Part shown: piece after piece, positions 1 to 8,324 of the stretch
Layout: each line of letters opens with the position of its first letter
How positions within the stretch are numbered: position 1 is the stretch's first letter
Assembly: GCF_012933445.1 (NCBI RefSeq)
Contig: NZ_JABBNC010000044.1
Location: forward strand, 1-64,000
Direction of reading: 5' to 3'
From: Actinoplanes sp. TBRC 11911
Lineage (GTDB): Bacteria > Actinomycetota > Actinomycetes > Mycobacteriales > Micromonosporaceae
Length of the DNA: 64,000 nucleotides
The notes under the pieces: model-generated
What the model saw: the letters and a program-made list of their open reading frames with translations, nothing else
What the model was told of the DNA's origin: nothing
The model's database searches: none
Made by a program: the position numbers and the translations under genes

Positions 1-152
1 GCCACATCACCTCCCTGGGTGTGTCGACGCCGGTCCGGGTTGGGGTGCGCTGGATCACGCCGGGAAGCGCCGCCACCACGCCGTCAGGGGCTAGTTCGGT
101 GACCGGGGCGTTGCTGGCGGTGCATGGCCATCCGTCGATGGGTGGTCGCCCG

Positions 153-228
153 GCGGCCCACCGCCGCCCAGCGGCCCACCGCCACCCAGCGGCCCACCGC
201 CACCCAGCGGCCCACCACCGCCCAGCGG
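153..228. repeat. 18-bp tandem repeat, about 4 copies
   Basis: Units begin near 153, 171, 189, 207 and 225, a constant 18-bp step. The unit is gcggcccaccgccacc followed by ca, with one or two substitutions between copies. A second, unrelated 18-bp array follows only about 35 bp downstream. Confidence 0.85.
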
Positions 229-261
229 TCCATGGCGGTGGGGTGGTAGAGGCTGCGCCGG

Positions 262-326
262 AGGCGAATCAGTGGCCGCAGGCGAATCAGTGGCCGCAGG
301 CGAATCAGTGGCCGCAGGCGAATCAG
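262..326. repeat. 18-bp tandem repeat, 3.5 copies
   Basis: Units begin at 262, 280, 298 and 316; the unit is aggcgaatcagtggccgc. The three full copies are identical, which suggests recent expansion. The fourth copy is cut after about 11 bases. Confidence 0.9.
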
Positions 327-588
327 CGACCTGATCGCCGTCCGCCAGCCCTGCCACGCTTCTCGCATATCCGACATTTCATGGGATTTGCCGAATTGGC
401 TGGGCCGCTGGACGGGCGGGCTCGGCGCGCGGCCGCGCGGCGCTTCCATTCCGTGAGATAGGCGACCGCCTGCTGAGACCCGCGCCCGCATCATGGACCC
501 ACCGTCCGCGATGTGGGACCGACGTCCATTGTAGAGAATGCCTTTGTCAAATAATGAGGCTTTTGCCCGGAAGCTTTCTCCGGCCGAA

Positions 589-643
589 TGTGAACCTTGG
601 AGAGTTATGGCTCGTATGTGGGCGCAACTCTCCAAGGTTCACA
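589..643. repeat. Perfect 18-bp inverted repeat (hairpin)
   Basis: The left arm 589-606 and right arm 626-643 are exact reverse complements, separated by a 19-nt loop. The arms carry the sequence gtgaaccttggagagtt and its complement. A short A-run follows on the plus strand. With no recognisable gene on either side, it cannot be assigned as a terminator of anything visible. Confidence 0.75.
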
Positions 644-753
644 AAAATCCACGATGTGACCGCGGTGTCCACATAGCGGAACTGTTCAGCTGTTTCTCGC
701 GCCGCTCACGCTCCGATGAGTTGGCCATGCGCGGCGGACCTGCGCGGACCGTC

Positions 754-1150
754 GCTGTGGGGAGCCGGGACCTTCCGGTCGTGGCGGCTGCCCACACCGG
801 GGTGGGGGTGCCTGCGGTGTGGGCAACCGCAACCTCCTCGGCGTCGCGACTGCCCACACCTGGATGGGGGTGGCTGCGGTGTGGGCAACCGCAACCTCCT
901 CGGCGTCGCGACTGCCCACACCGGGATGGGGGTGGCTGCGGTGTGGGCAACCGCAACCTCCTCGGCGTCGCGACCGCCCACACCGGGGTGGGGGTGGCTG
1001 CGGTGTGGGCAACCGCAACCTCCTCGGCGTCGCGACTGCCCACACCTGGATGGGGGTGGCTGCGGTGTGGGCAACCGCAACCTCCTCGGCGTCGCGGCTC
1101 CCCACGCCCGGGTGGGGCGGCCACTGTGGGGAGCTGGGACCTGCCCGGGC
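754..1150. repeat. 62-bp tandem array; each unit contains a 10-bp inverted repeat
   Basis: Units start at 789, 851, 913, 975 and 1037, exactly 62 bp apart, and a degenerate unit starts near 1099. Each unit contains tgcccacacc and, 17 nt later, its reverse complement ggtgtgggca (for example 789-798 and 816-825), so every copy can form a hairpin. A conserved linker with cctcctcggcgtcgcgac joins the hairpins. Both ends of the array carry a diverged motif containing gtggggagc and gggacct (about 757 and 1127), as if the edges are older copies. No spacers are present, so it is not CRISPR. Confidence 0.85.
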
Positions 1151-1392
1151 CTGGCGGCGTCGCCTCGCACGGGGACTCGCGGCCGACGGAACCCGCTGAA
1201 CAGTTACACATAGCGGGACCGCCGCCCGCGAACGAATCGCGACAGCGCCTCGCTCTGGCACCACCGCACCACCGCCTACCACCACGGTTAGGACTTACTC
1301 GTCTAGTGAGACCTGGGACTGTCCAAAGTGGTAACACCGCCGTCGGTCTAGGCGGTCAGGTGATGCGCGTCAGTCCAGCGTGGCGGACGGTC

Positions 1393-1635
1393 CTAGTCCG
1401 GGGCCGCGCCGGCGCCGTCCCGGGGTGCAGGGCACGGCGTAACGGGCCTGTAGCCCAGCCGGCCGGCGCGGCCCGCATCGAGGATTTGCCCTGCACTGCC
1501 GAGCACGACCGGCACGATCCGGGCGTCACAGGCCAGCCGCCCCATGGTCGCGGCCGACACCCGCTGACCGGGGTCGGTGATGCCCGCGCCCAGTGCGCGG
1601 GCCAGGGGCTGGCAGGCGACGGTGACCGCGACCAT
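1393..1635 (-). pseudogene. Remnant of a DUF222/HNH endonuclease family (13E12-type) protein
   Basis: The minus-strand frame reads ALGAGITDPGQRVSAATM, then RLACDARIVPVVLGSAGQIL and DAGRAGRL. This matches the end of the DUF222 domain just before the HNH motif in the large actinobacterial 13E12-repeat family. The next residues (VTP, then RDGAGAAPD) look like a garbled version of the usual TPALRRAL and RDGGC segment. The frame then ends at a TAG before the zinc-binding Cys and HNH residues. The usual N-terminal 200-300 residues are also missing, since the neighbouring urea gene ends only about 120 bp upstream. I therefore read it as a decayed fragment. Such genes are often multicopy and repeat-associated in actinobacteria, which fits the repeat-rich surroundings. 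Confidence 0.6.
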
Positions 1636-1754
1636 TCACCATCTGAAAACCCTCGGAGGCCGGGCCCGGCGACGCGAACCACCCAGCCGGCGAGCAGCCC
1701 GGGCCAGCAACCGCAGAAGCAGGTCGCCGAGCAGATACCGCGGCGCCTGGTGGT

Positions 1755-3365
1755 TCACGACGACTCCAAGTAGGTGCGCCAGCCACCATGCGACGAAATG
1801 TCCGGCGCGTCCAGCACCGCGACACTCTCACACAGGAAGCCGGTAACGGCACTCCCGTCGTCGAGCCGCACCTTGCCGAGGACCAGCGGCGCGGGCAGCC
1901 GGTCCAGGAACGGGCCGAGCGCGGCAGCGGGGAGTTCCCACAGCTCACCCTCGATCGCCGCGCCGCCGTGCTCGACGCGGACCAGCGCAGGCCTGGTCGC
2001 GAGCGCGTACAGCCGATACTCCGGCGCGGTGCGGATCGCCCCCACCAACCGGCCGCCCGGCGCGGTGAGCTGCCCGTTCAGCGGCTGCCCGGTCAGGTGC
2101 GCGCCGAACACCGCCAGGCGAAGCCCACCGACCGGCGCGGGCGGCCTTTCCTGTACCAGCAGCGCCGCGATGCCGGTGGCCACCGCGTCGGCGTATCCGC
2201 GGGCGATGACCTGGACGCCGATCCCGGCCGGGACCGCGACGGCGCACAGGTCGAAGAGGTTGCAGAAGTTCGTGTACGTGCCGAGGGCCGAGTTGACCCC
2301 GACCGGGTCGGCGGCGACGTCGGCGATCGCCGGGTGCATCGGCGCCGTCGGCAGCAGCAACGCGTCCGCGTCACCCCACTCGGCCATCGCTGCCGCCCGC
2401 AACCGGGAGAGCCGTGCGGTGTCCGCCACCAGCACGTGGGCCGGAATGTCCCGGGCCGCGGTGATGATGCCCCGCACGGTGGGGTCGACCTCGTCCGGAT
2501 GCTCGTCGATGAAGGCGCCCACCGCCGCGTAGCGTTCCGCGACGAACCCGCCGCCGTAGAGCAGCCGGGCGGCGGCGAGAAACGGCGACAGACGAATCGG
2601 GCGCAGCGTCACGCCCGCCGCCGACAGGGTCTTCGTGGCCGCTTCGAAAGCATCGAGCCACTCCGGCGACATCCCGGTCAGCTCGTCGCGATGCGGGACC
2701 GCGACCACCGGGGACGGCGGCGCGGCGAGCGGCGCGTCCGCGGGCAGCGGGTCACTCATCACGGACATCGCCGCGGCGGCCGCACCGAGCGTACGCGCGA
2801 ACACCGTCACGCAATCGAAGCTCTGGCAGGCCGGCACGACGCCCTCGACGGGGACGAGACCACGTGTCGGTTTCAGCCCGACGATGCCCTGGAACGCCGC
2901 GGGAATCCGGCCGGATCCGGCGGTGTCCGTGCCGAGGGCCAAGTCGGCGATGCCGAGCGCGACGACCACGGCGGAGCCGGAGCTGGAACCGCCCGCGACG
3001 CGAGCCGGGTCGGCCACCGCGCGGACCACACCGTACGGGCTCCGGGTGCCGACCAGCCCGGTGGCGAACTGGTCCATGTTGGTCTTGCCGAGCACGATCG
3101 CGCCGGCGTCGACCAGCCGCTGGACGGCCGGTGCGTTTCGGGACGGCTGGTAGGCGTACGCGGGGCAGCCGGCCGTGGTGGGCAGGCCGGCGACGTCGAT
3201 GTTGTCCTTGACCGCGAGCAGTTGTCCGGCCAGCGGCAGCGTCGGGTCGACCGCGATGGCGTCGGCCAACACGTCCGGCAACGGCCGCAGCGTGATCCAT
3301 GCTTCGGGGCGCTCACCCTGGGCGAGCCTGGCGTAGGCGGCGTGTACCCGCTGCGACGGTGTCAT
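1755..3365 (-). CDS. atzF: Allophanate hydrolase (AtzF family)
   Basis: This enzyme hydrolyses allophanate to ammonia and CO2, the second step of the ATP-dependent urea amidolyase route in the cytoplasm. The 536-residue protein has an amidase-signature fold: the catalytic Lys is in AVKDNIDVAG (Lys53), the cis-Ser in GGSSSGSA (about Ser127) and the nucleophile in GTDTAGSGRIP (about Ser151). The region after about residue 400 matches the extra C-terminal domain that separates AtzF from ordinary amidases, including the EYRLYAL and PLVLGKVRLDDG segments. Its ATG overlaps the stop codon of the urea carboxylase gene by 4 bp (ATGA), so the two are probably translationally coupled. The open frame continues upstream of this start, but the overlap and family length favour ATG at 3365. 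It is the last gene of the urea operon. Confidence 0.93.
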   Translation of the reverse strand: MTPSQRVHAAYARLAQGERPEAWITLRPLPDVLADAIAVDPTLPLAGQLLAVKDNIDVAGLPTTAGCPAYAYQPSRNAPAVQRLVDAGAIVLGKTNMDQFATGLVGTRSPYGVVRAVADPARVAGGSSSGSAVVVALGIADLALGTDTAGSGRIPAAFQGIVGLKPTRGLVPVEGVVPACQSFDCVTVFARTLGAAAAAMSVMSDPLPADAPLAAPPSPVVAVPHRDELTGMSPEWLDAFEAATKTLSAAGVTLRPIRLSPFLAAARLLYGGGFVAERYAAVGAFIDEHPDEVDPTVRGIITAARDIPAHVLVADTARLSRLRAAAMAEWGDADALLLPTAPMHPAIADVAADPVGVNSALGTYTNFCNLFDLCAVAVPAGIGVQVIARGYADAVATGIAALLVQERPPAPVGGLRLAVFGAHLTGQPLNGQLTAPGGRLVGAIRTAPEYRLYALATRPALVRVEHGGAAIEGELWELPAAALGPFLDRLPAPLVLGKVRLDDGSAVTGFLCESVAVLDAPDISSHGGWRTYLESS

Positions 3366-6300
3366 GCGGCACTCCCGGTGAGGACGACGAGCGGGCTGCC
3401 CGGCGCGACCTGCGATCCCGGGGTCACGAGAATGTCGGTCACCTGTCCATCCTGCGGGGCGGTCACCACGGTTTCGAGCTTCATGGCTTCCAGCGCGAGC
3501 AGCGGCTGTCCGGCCCGCACCCGGTCGCCGGGCCGGACGTCGACCCGCCAGACGCTGGATACGAAGGGCGCCTCGACCACCGCCCCGCCGTCCGGAACCG
3601 AAACCGCCCCGGCCGAAGGTGGCGCCGGCGGCTCGGGCCGCGGATCGAACTCCCCGGCCGCCGCCCACGCGTCACGTTCCGCGCCGAACGCATCCGCCTG
3701 CCGCACCCGGAACTCCTCGATGGACGCCGCGTTGCCGGCCAGGAACTCCTCGTGCTCGGCCAGCCGGAAGGTGCCGTCGTCGATCCGGAAGCGGTGCCGG
3801 CCGGCCGCGACGTCGGCGCGCAGGTCGAGCAGTTCCTCGGCGCCGACCGGGTACCAGGAGATCCGGTCGAAGTGGCGCAGCAGCCACGGCCGCTCGGCCC
3901 AGCGGGACCACACCTGCACGGTGCGGCCGACGAACTGGTAGCCGCCGGGGCCTTCCATGCCGTACACGCACAGGTAGGCGCCGCCGATGCCGACCGCGTT
4001 CTCCGGCGTCCAGGTGCGGGCCGGGTTGTATTTCGTGGTGACCAGCCGGTGCCGCGGGTCCAGCGGCGTCGCGACCGGGGCACCGAGATACACGTCGCCG
4101 AGCCCGAGCACCAGGTAGCTGGCGTCGTACACGGTCCGGTAGACGTCCTCGACGCTGTCCAGGCCGTTGATCCGGCGGATGAACTCGATGTTCCACGGAT
4201 TCCACGGCGCGTCGTCGCGGACGCCGGCCATGTACCTGGCGATCGCCTCCCGCGTCGCCGGGTCGTCCCAGGACAGCGGCAGGTGCACGACCCGGCTCGC
4301 CACTTCGAGGTCGCGGGTGGCGGGCAGGTCGTCCTCCACCGAGCGGACCACGTCCAGGACCCGGCGCACGGACAGCACATCCGGGTCGACGTGGATCTGC
4401 AGCGAGCGGATCCCGGGCGTCAGATCGACGACGCCGTCAAGGTGCTCGGCACGCAGCCGGTCCATCAGTGCGTGGGCGCGCATCCGCAGTCCGAGGTCGA
4501 GCGTCATCGGCCCGTACTCGACGAGCAGGTTGTCGTCGCCGGAGCGCCGGTAGGTCACGGCCGGGGCAGCGTCGGTCGGCTCGCGACGGGCGAGAACGCC
4601 GTCGTCGCGGGTGAGCAGGGGCGGGACCGCCGGATGAGAGAAAGCCCGCAGCGCGGCCGCGGTGTCGTCGGAGACGGGCACGAACCGGACGGTGTCGCCG
4701 GGCGCGAGCTGGCCGAGCTTCCAGCGCTCGCCGGTAACCACCGTGGCCGGGCAGACGAATCCGCCGAGGCTAGGGCCGTCCGGACCGAGCAGGATCGGCA
4801 CATCGCCGGTGAAGTCGACGGCGCCCACGGCGTACGGAGTGTCGTGGATGTTCGACGGATGCAGCCCGGCCTCCCCGCCGTCGGTACGCGCCCAGCGCGG
4901 TTTCGGCCCGATCAGCCGTACGCCCGTACGTGCCGAGTTGAAATGCACCTCGAAGCGGGCAGCGTAGAAGGCGTCGATGTCCTCGCGGCGGAAGAACTCG
5001 GGCGCCGCGTGCGGTCCTTCGGTGACCGCGATCCGCCAGTCCCGGTGGATCGCCGGCCGCGCCTCGGACGGAACCGGCCCGGTGACCAGACCGGTCGGTC
5101 TCCCCGCGCGCAGCACGTCACCGACGCGCAGGGCCCGGCCGCCGTGCCCGCCGAACTGCCCGAGCGTGAAGGTGGCCGCACTACCCAGATAGTCCGGAAC
5201 ATCAAGACCACCGGCAACCAGCACGTACGCCCGTAGTCCGCCGTCGGTGACGCGCCCGACGTCGAGAACCGCCCCGGCCGGCACCGTCACCGGCTCCCAC
5301 CGCGACACGGGCACGCCGTCAATCGTCACCGGCACCGGCGCCCCGGTCACGCAGATGCTGGCGGGCGCGGTGAAGCGCAGCGCCGGCCCGTCCACCGTGC
5401 ACTCCAGGCCCGCCGCGCCCGCCGGATTGCCGAGCGCCCGGTTACCCAGCCGGAACGACAGATCATCCATCGGCCCGGACGGGGGTACGCCAACTTCCCA
5501 CAGCCCGGTACGCCCCGGCCAGTCCTGCACCGTGGTGAGGGTGCCGGGCCGTTCGACGACGATGCGCGGCTCGGTGTCGCGGACGTCGGCAAGCGTCGCG
5601 GTCGAGTGCCGCGCGGCCAGGACGGCGGGTTCGGCGGCCGCGGCCCGGAGCAGGCCGAGGTTTGTCTCGATGCCGTCCACCCGGGTGCCGGCGAGCGCGG
5701 TCCGCAACCGCCCGTACGCCTCGTCGCGGGTTGCCCCGAACGCGATCACCTTGGCGAGCATCGGGTCGTACGCCGTACTCACCTCGGTCCCGGCCGAGAC
5801 CCAGCCGTCCACCCGGACGTCGGCGGGGAACGCGGCGCGGGTGATCAGCCCGGCGCTGGGGCGGTGCCCGGCGGTGGGGTCCTCGGCGTACACGCGTGCC
5901 TCGACGGCCGCGCCGGCGGCGGTCAGTGGCGTGTCGAGCATGGTGTCGTCGCCCTGGGCCAGACGCAGCATCCACTCCACCAGGTCGACGCCGAGGATCT
6001 CCTCGGTGACCGGGTGCTCGACCTGCAGGCGGGCGTTGACCTCCAGAAATGAGGCTTCTTCGCGCTCCACGTCGTAGACGAACTCGACCGTGCCGGCCGA
6101 GCGGTAGGACACCGACGAGCACAGCGCGGCCGCCGATGAGTGCAGCCGCGAACGCACCGCGTCCGGCAGCCCCGGCGCGGGCGCTTCCTCGATCACCTTC
6201 TGGTGGCGCCGCTGCAGGCTGCAGTCGCGGTCACCGAGCACCACCACACGGCCCTTGCCGTCCCCGAAGACCTGCACCTCGACGTGCCGGGCCCGGGGCA

Positions 6301-6904
6301 CGAACCGTTCCAGGAACACGCCGCCGCTGCCGAAGCTGGCCACCGCGAGACGTTCCACCCGGTCGTACGCGTCGGCGAGTTCGCGCGGGTCGCGGCACGC
6401 CTGCAGGCCGATGCCACCGCCGCCGCCGGTCGCCTTGACCATCACCGGGTAGCCGATGCGTTCGGCGGCGTCGAGCGCCTCGTCCAGCCCGGAGAGCAGG
6501 CCGGTCCCCTCGATCATCGGGACGCCCGCGGCGCGGGCCAGGTCGCGGGCGGTGTGTTTGGCTCCGAACGCGACCAACTGGGCCGGGGTGGGCCCGGCCC
6601 AGACGAGTCCCGCCTCCTCGACGGTGGCGGCGAACCCGGCGTCCTCGGACAGGAAACCGTAGCCGGGGTGGACGGCTCCCGCGCCGGCGGACCGCGCGGC
6701 GTCGAGGACACGGTGGACGAGCAGGTAGCTGTCGCGGGCGGGGGCGGGGCCGAGGCGTACGGCCATGTCGGCCATGCGGACGTGCGGCGCGGACCGGTCG
6801 GGGTCGGAGTAGACGGCGACGGTCTTGAGACCGAGCCGGGCCGCGGTGCGCATGATCCGGGCGGCGATCTCGCCACGGTTCGCGACCAGGAGTGTGTCGA
6901 ACAT
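3362..6904 (-). CDS. uca: Urea carboxylase, biotin-dependent
   Basis: This enzyme carboxylates urea to allophanate with ATP and bicarbonate. The 1180-residue protein has the full multidomain order. A biotin carboxylase comes first, with NRGEIAARI at the N-terminus, the ATP-grasp lysine and glycine loop near residues 157-166 and the EEAPAPGL segment near 239. KipA- and KipI-like carboxyltransferase halves follow at about 475-1000. The biotinyl domain is at the C-terminus, with the biotin-accepting Lys in EAMKLE (about Lys1142). ATG at 6904 follows a GAGGGG ribosome site and matches the typical family N-terminus. The neighbours are two urea-carboxylase-associated genes upstream and allophanate hydrolase downstream, which separates it from pyruvate or acyl-CoA carboxylases. 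It needs biotin ligase from elsewhere in the genome. Confidence 0.95.
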   Translation of the reverse strand: MFDTLLVANRGEIAARIMRTAARLGLKTVAVYSDPDRSAPHVRMADMAVRLGPAPARDSYLLVHRVLDAARSAGAGAVHPGYGFLSEDAGFAATVEEAGLVWAGPTPAQLVAFGAKHTARDLARAAGVPMIEGTGLLSGLDEALDAAERIGYPVMVKATGGGGGIGLQACRDPRELADAYDRVERLAVASFGSGGVFLERFVPRARHVEVQVFGDGKGRVVVLGDRDCSLQRRHQKVIEEAPAPGLPDAVRSRLHSSAAALCSSVSYRSAGTVEFVYDVEREEASFLEVNARLQVEHPVTEEILGVDLVEWMLRLAQGDDTMLDTPLTAAGAAVEARVYAEDPTAGHRPSAGLITRAAFPADVRVDGWVSAGTEVSTAYDPMLAKVIAFGATRDEAYGRLRTALAGTRVDGIETNLGLLRAAAAEPAVLAARHSTATLADVRDTEPRIVVERPGTLTTVQDWPGRTGLWEVGVPPSGPMDDLSFRLGNRALGNPAGAAGLECTVDGPALRFTAPASICVTGAPVPVTIDGVPVSRWEPVTVPAGAVLDVGRVTDGGLRAYVLVAGGLDVPDYLGSAATFTLGQFGGHGGRALRVGDVLRAGRPTGLVTGPVPSEARPAIHRDWRIAVTEGPHAAPEFFRREDIDAFYAARFEVHFNSARTGVRLIGPKPRWARTDGGEAGLHPSNIHDTPYAVGAVDFTGDVPILLGPDGPSLGGFVCPATVVTGERWKLGQLAPGDTVRFVPVSDDTAAALRAFSHPAVPPLLTRDDGVLARREPTDAAPAVTYRRSGDDNLLVEYGPMTLDLGLRMRAHALMDRLRAEHLDGVVDLTPGIRSLQIHVDPDVLSVRRVLDVVRSVEDDLPATRDLEVASRVVHLPLSWDDPATREAIARYMAGVRDDAPWNPWNIEFIRRINGLDSVEDVYRTVYDASYLVLGLGDVYLGAPVATPLDPRHRLVTTKYNPARTWTPENAVGIGGAYLCVYGMEGPGGYQFVGRTVQVWSRWAERPWLLRHFDRISWYPVGAEELLDLRADVAAGRHRFRIDDGTFRLAEHEEFLAGNAASIEEFRVRQADAFGAERDAWAAAGEFDPRPEPPAPPSAGAVSVPDGGAVVEAPFVSSVWRVDVRPGDRVRAGQPLLALEAMKLETVVTAPQDGQVTDILVTPGSQVAPGSPLVVLTGSAA

Positions 6905-6915
6905 CGGGCAACCCC

Positions 6916-7512
6916 TCAGGACGTGATCAGCATGCGGACCGGCGTCGGGTCGAAGCCGTTGCACGGGTTGTTGATCTGCGGACAGTTCGACACCAGGACC
7001 AGCACGTCCATCTCGGCGCGCAGCGCGACCCGCAGGCCGGGCGCCGAGATGCCGTCGACGATGCCGAGGCTGCCGTCCGGGTCGACCGGCACGTTCATGT
7101 ACCAGTTGATGTTGCTGACCAGGTCGCGCTGGCCCAGGCCCCAGCGGGCGCCCTCGGCGAGGAAGTTCTCCACGCACGCGTGCTGGTGTGTGGTGTGGTG
7201 GCCGTACCGCAGGGTGTTGGACTCGCGGCTGCACGCGCCGCCGACGGTGTCGTGCCGGCCCACCTCGTCGGCCTCGATGGTCATCAGCGGGCGGCCCTCG
7301 CTGGAGCGCAGCACGCTGCCGGTGGTGAGGAAGATGCGGCCCTGCGCGGCGACGGTGTCCGGTGCGGAGTAGCGCTCGGTGGTGTCCTCGGCGTTGTAGA
7401 GCAGGCAGTCCACGGCCTGGTTGCCGTGCAGGTCGACGATCGTGAGCAGGTGACCGCGGGGCACGATCGCGGACCAGGGCGCCCGGGCCGCGACGGTCTG
7501 GTCGAGCATCAT
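6916..7512 (-). CDS. Urea carboxylase-associated protein (UAAP2-type, DUF1989)
   Basis: A 198-residue DUF1989-type protein found with urea carboxylase in many bacteria; its biochemical role is not certain. Visible family features are GNQAVDCLLYNAEDTTERYS, the Cys-containing GGACSRESNTLRYG segment, and CPQINNPCNGFDPTP near the C-terminus. These conserved Cys and His residues suggest metal binding, which is inferred from family knowledge rather than shown. Two ATG codons occur at 7512 and 7509. The first overlaps the stop codon of the upstream paralog (ATGA), so it is used here. Only 11 bp separate its stop from the urea carboxylase start. The gene at 7509-8324 is a diverged paralog. Confidence 0.85.
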   Translation of the reverse strand: MMLDQTVAARAPWSAIVPRGHLLTIVDLHGNQAVDCLLYNAEDTTERYSAPDTVAAQGRIFLTTGSVLRSSEGRPLMTIEADEVGRHDTVGGACSRESNTLRYGHHTTHQHACVENFLAEGARWGLGQRDLVSNINWYMNVPVDPDGSLGIVDGISAPGLRVALRAEMDVLVLVSNCPQINNPCNGFDPTPVRMLITS

Positions 7513-8324
7513 GCGAGCCCCCGGGCGGCGAGATAGTCGGCGGTGTTGGCGAACGCGCGCTCCCCCTCCGGCGAGAGCGCGAGCGGTGGATGAACACCGC
7601 CGCGCCAGGCGCGGATCCGCAGCGGCGTGCAGGTGTACGCCTGGCGGGGGTCGAGCGGGTGCGGCACGTTGACCAGCAGCACCGTCACCGGCATCTCGGC
7701 GCGCAACTCGACGATCCCGCCCGGGCCGGCCGAGCCGAGCCACTGGAACGAGCCGGCTTTGTCGACGCGTACACCCTGGAAGAAAGAGATGCTCGGGGGC
7801 AGGTCCCGGCGGGTGAGCCCGTGTTTCGCGGCGGCCACGGTGAACAGCTCGCGGCCCGCCGGGGTGGCGCTCCGAGGCGATCCGTCGCCGTACCGCGATG
7901 TGTTGCCCACCAGGGTGGACGTCCCGCAGAACGTGTCCGAGCGATCCGGCGCCCCGGCGATGACCGAGGCGAGAACCCGGCCTTGGCCGGACAGCAGCAG
8001 ATGGCCCGCACCGACGTATGCCTGCCACAGCACCTTGACGGTGTCCGCGACGTTGAGCCGCTCCCACGGCTCGTCGGCGTTGAACAACAGGACCGAGACG
8101 CAGGCGTCGCCGTCCACATCGGTCAGTCGCAGCGTGGTGCCGCGGGCCAGGCGACGGCTCGCGTAGCCGCCACCCGGAACGGTCTCGGCCCACGTCAGAT
8201 CCGCGGCGGCGACGCCCGGGACGTCGTCGGCCCGCGACGCCGGCACGATCGGCATGGACTCGGTGTGCGTGCCGGCCTGGGCCCGCGCGTGTGCACGCGC
8301 CCCGGCGGTGGTGGCGGTGCTCAT
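7509..8324 (-). CDS. Urea carboxylase-associated protein (UAAP1-type, DUF1989)
   Basis: A 271-residue protein of the same DUF1989-type family as its downstream neighbour, with an extended N-terminus. Shared features are GDACVSVLLFNADEPWERLN, the FCGTSTLVGNTSRYGDGS segment, and NVPHPLDPRQAYTCTPLRIR near the end. In known urea amidolyase clusters two such proteins occur side by side, and that is the arrangement here. Its ATG overlaps the TGA of the permease gene by 4 bp. The pairing suggests a heteromeric complex or a shared accessory function with urea carboxylase, but the exact activity cannot be read from sequence. Confidence 0.85.
   Translation of the reverse strand: MSTATTAGARAHARAQAGTHTESMPIVPASRADDVPGVAAADLTWAETVPGGGYASRRLARGTTLRLTDVDGDACVSVLLFNADEPWERLNVADTVKVLWQAYVGAGHLLLSGQGRVLASVIAGAPDRSDTFCGTSTLVGNTSRYGDGSPRSATPAGRELFTVAAAKHGLTRRDLPPSISFFQGVRVDKAGSFQWLGSAGPGGIVELRAEMPVTVLLVNVPHPLDPRQAYTCTPLRIRAWRGGVHPPLALSPEGERAFANTADYLAARGLA

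Larger units (their letters stand above)
1..1392. other. Gene-poor, repeat-rich region without a convincing gene
   Basis: I see no reading frame here that resembles a known protein. The open frames on both strands are low-complexity products of the tandem repeats described separately (two 18-bp arrays, a 62-bp hairpin array and an 18-bp inverted repeat). Both 18-bp arrays keep frame because their period is a multiple of three, so a low-complexity protein cannot be excluded. On the minus strand around 91-357 the frame would read as Gly/Pro-rich and Ser/Pro/Ala/Thr/Asp repeats. The first bases could be the tail of a gene lying outside the window, but nothing identifies it. Confidence 0.5.

Noticed and set aside
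754..1150. 62-bp array as a CRISPR
   Set aside because: Units are contiguous direct repeats with no variable spacers and no cas genes nearby.
21..1773. Several long open frames on both strands over the repeats (for example 538-1773 plus and 639-1337 minus)
   Set aside because: They are repetitive by construction of the arrays, resemble no protein, and the same stretch is open in most frames.
1788..5236. Long plus-strand frames opposite the urea genes
   Set aside because: They are antisense shadows created by the high third-position GC of atzF and uca, Arg/Gly-rich and without homology.
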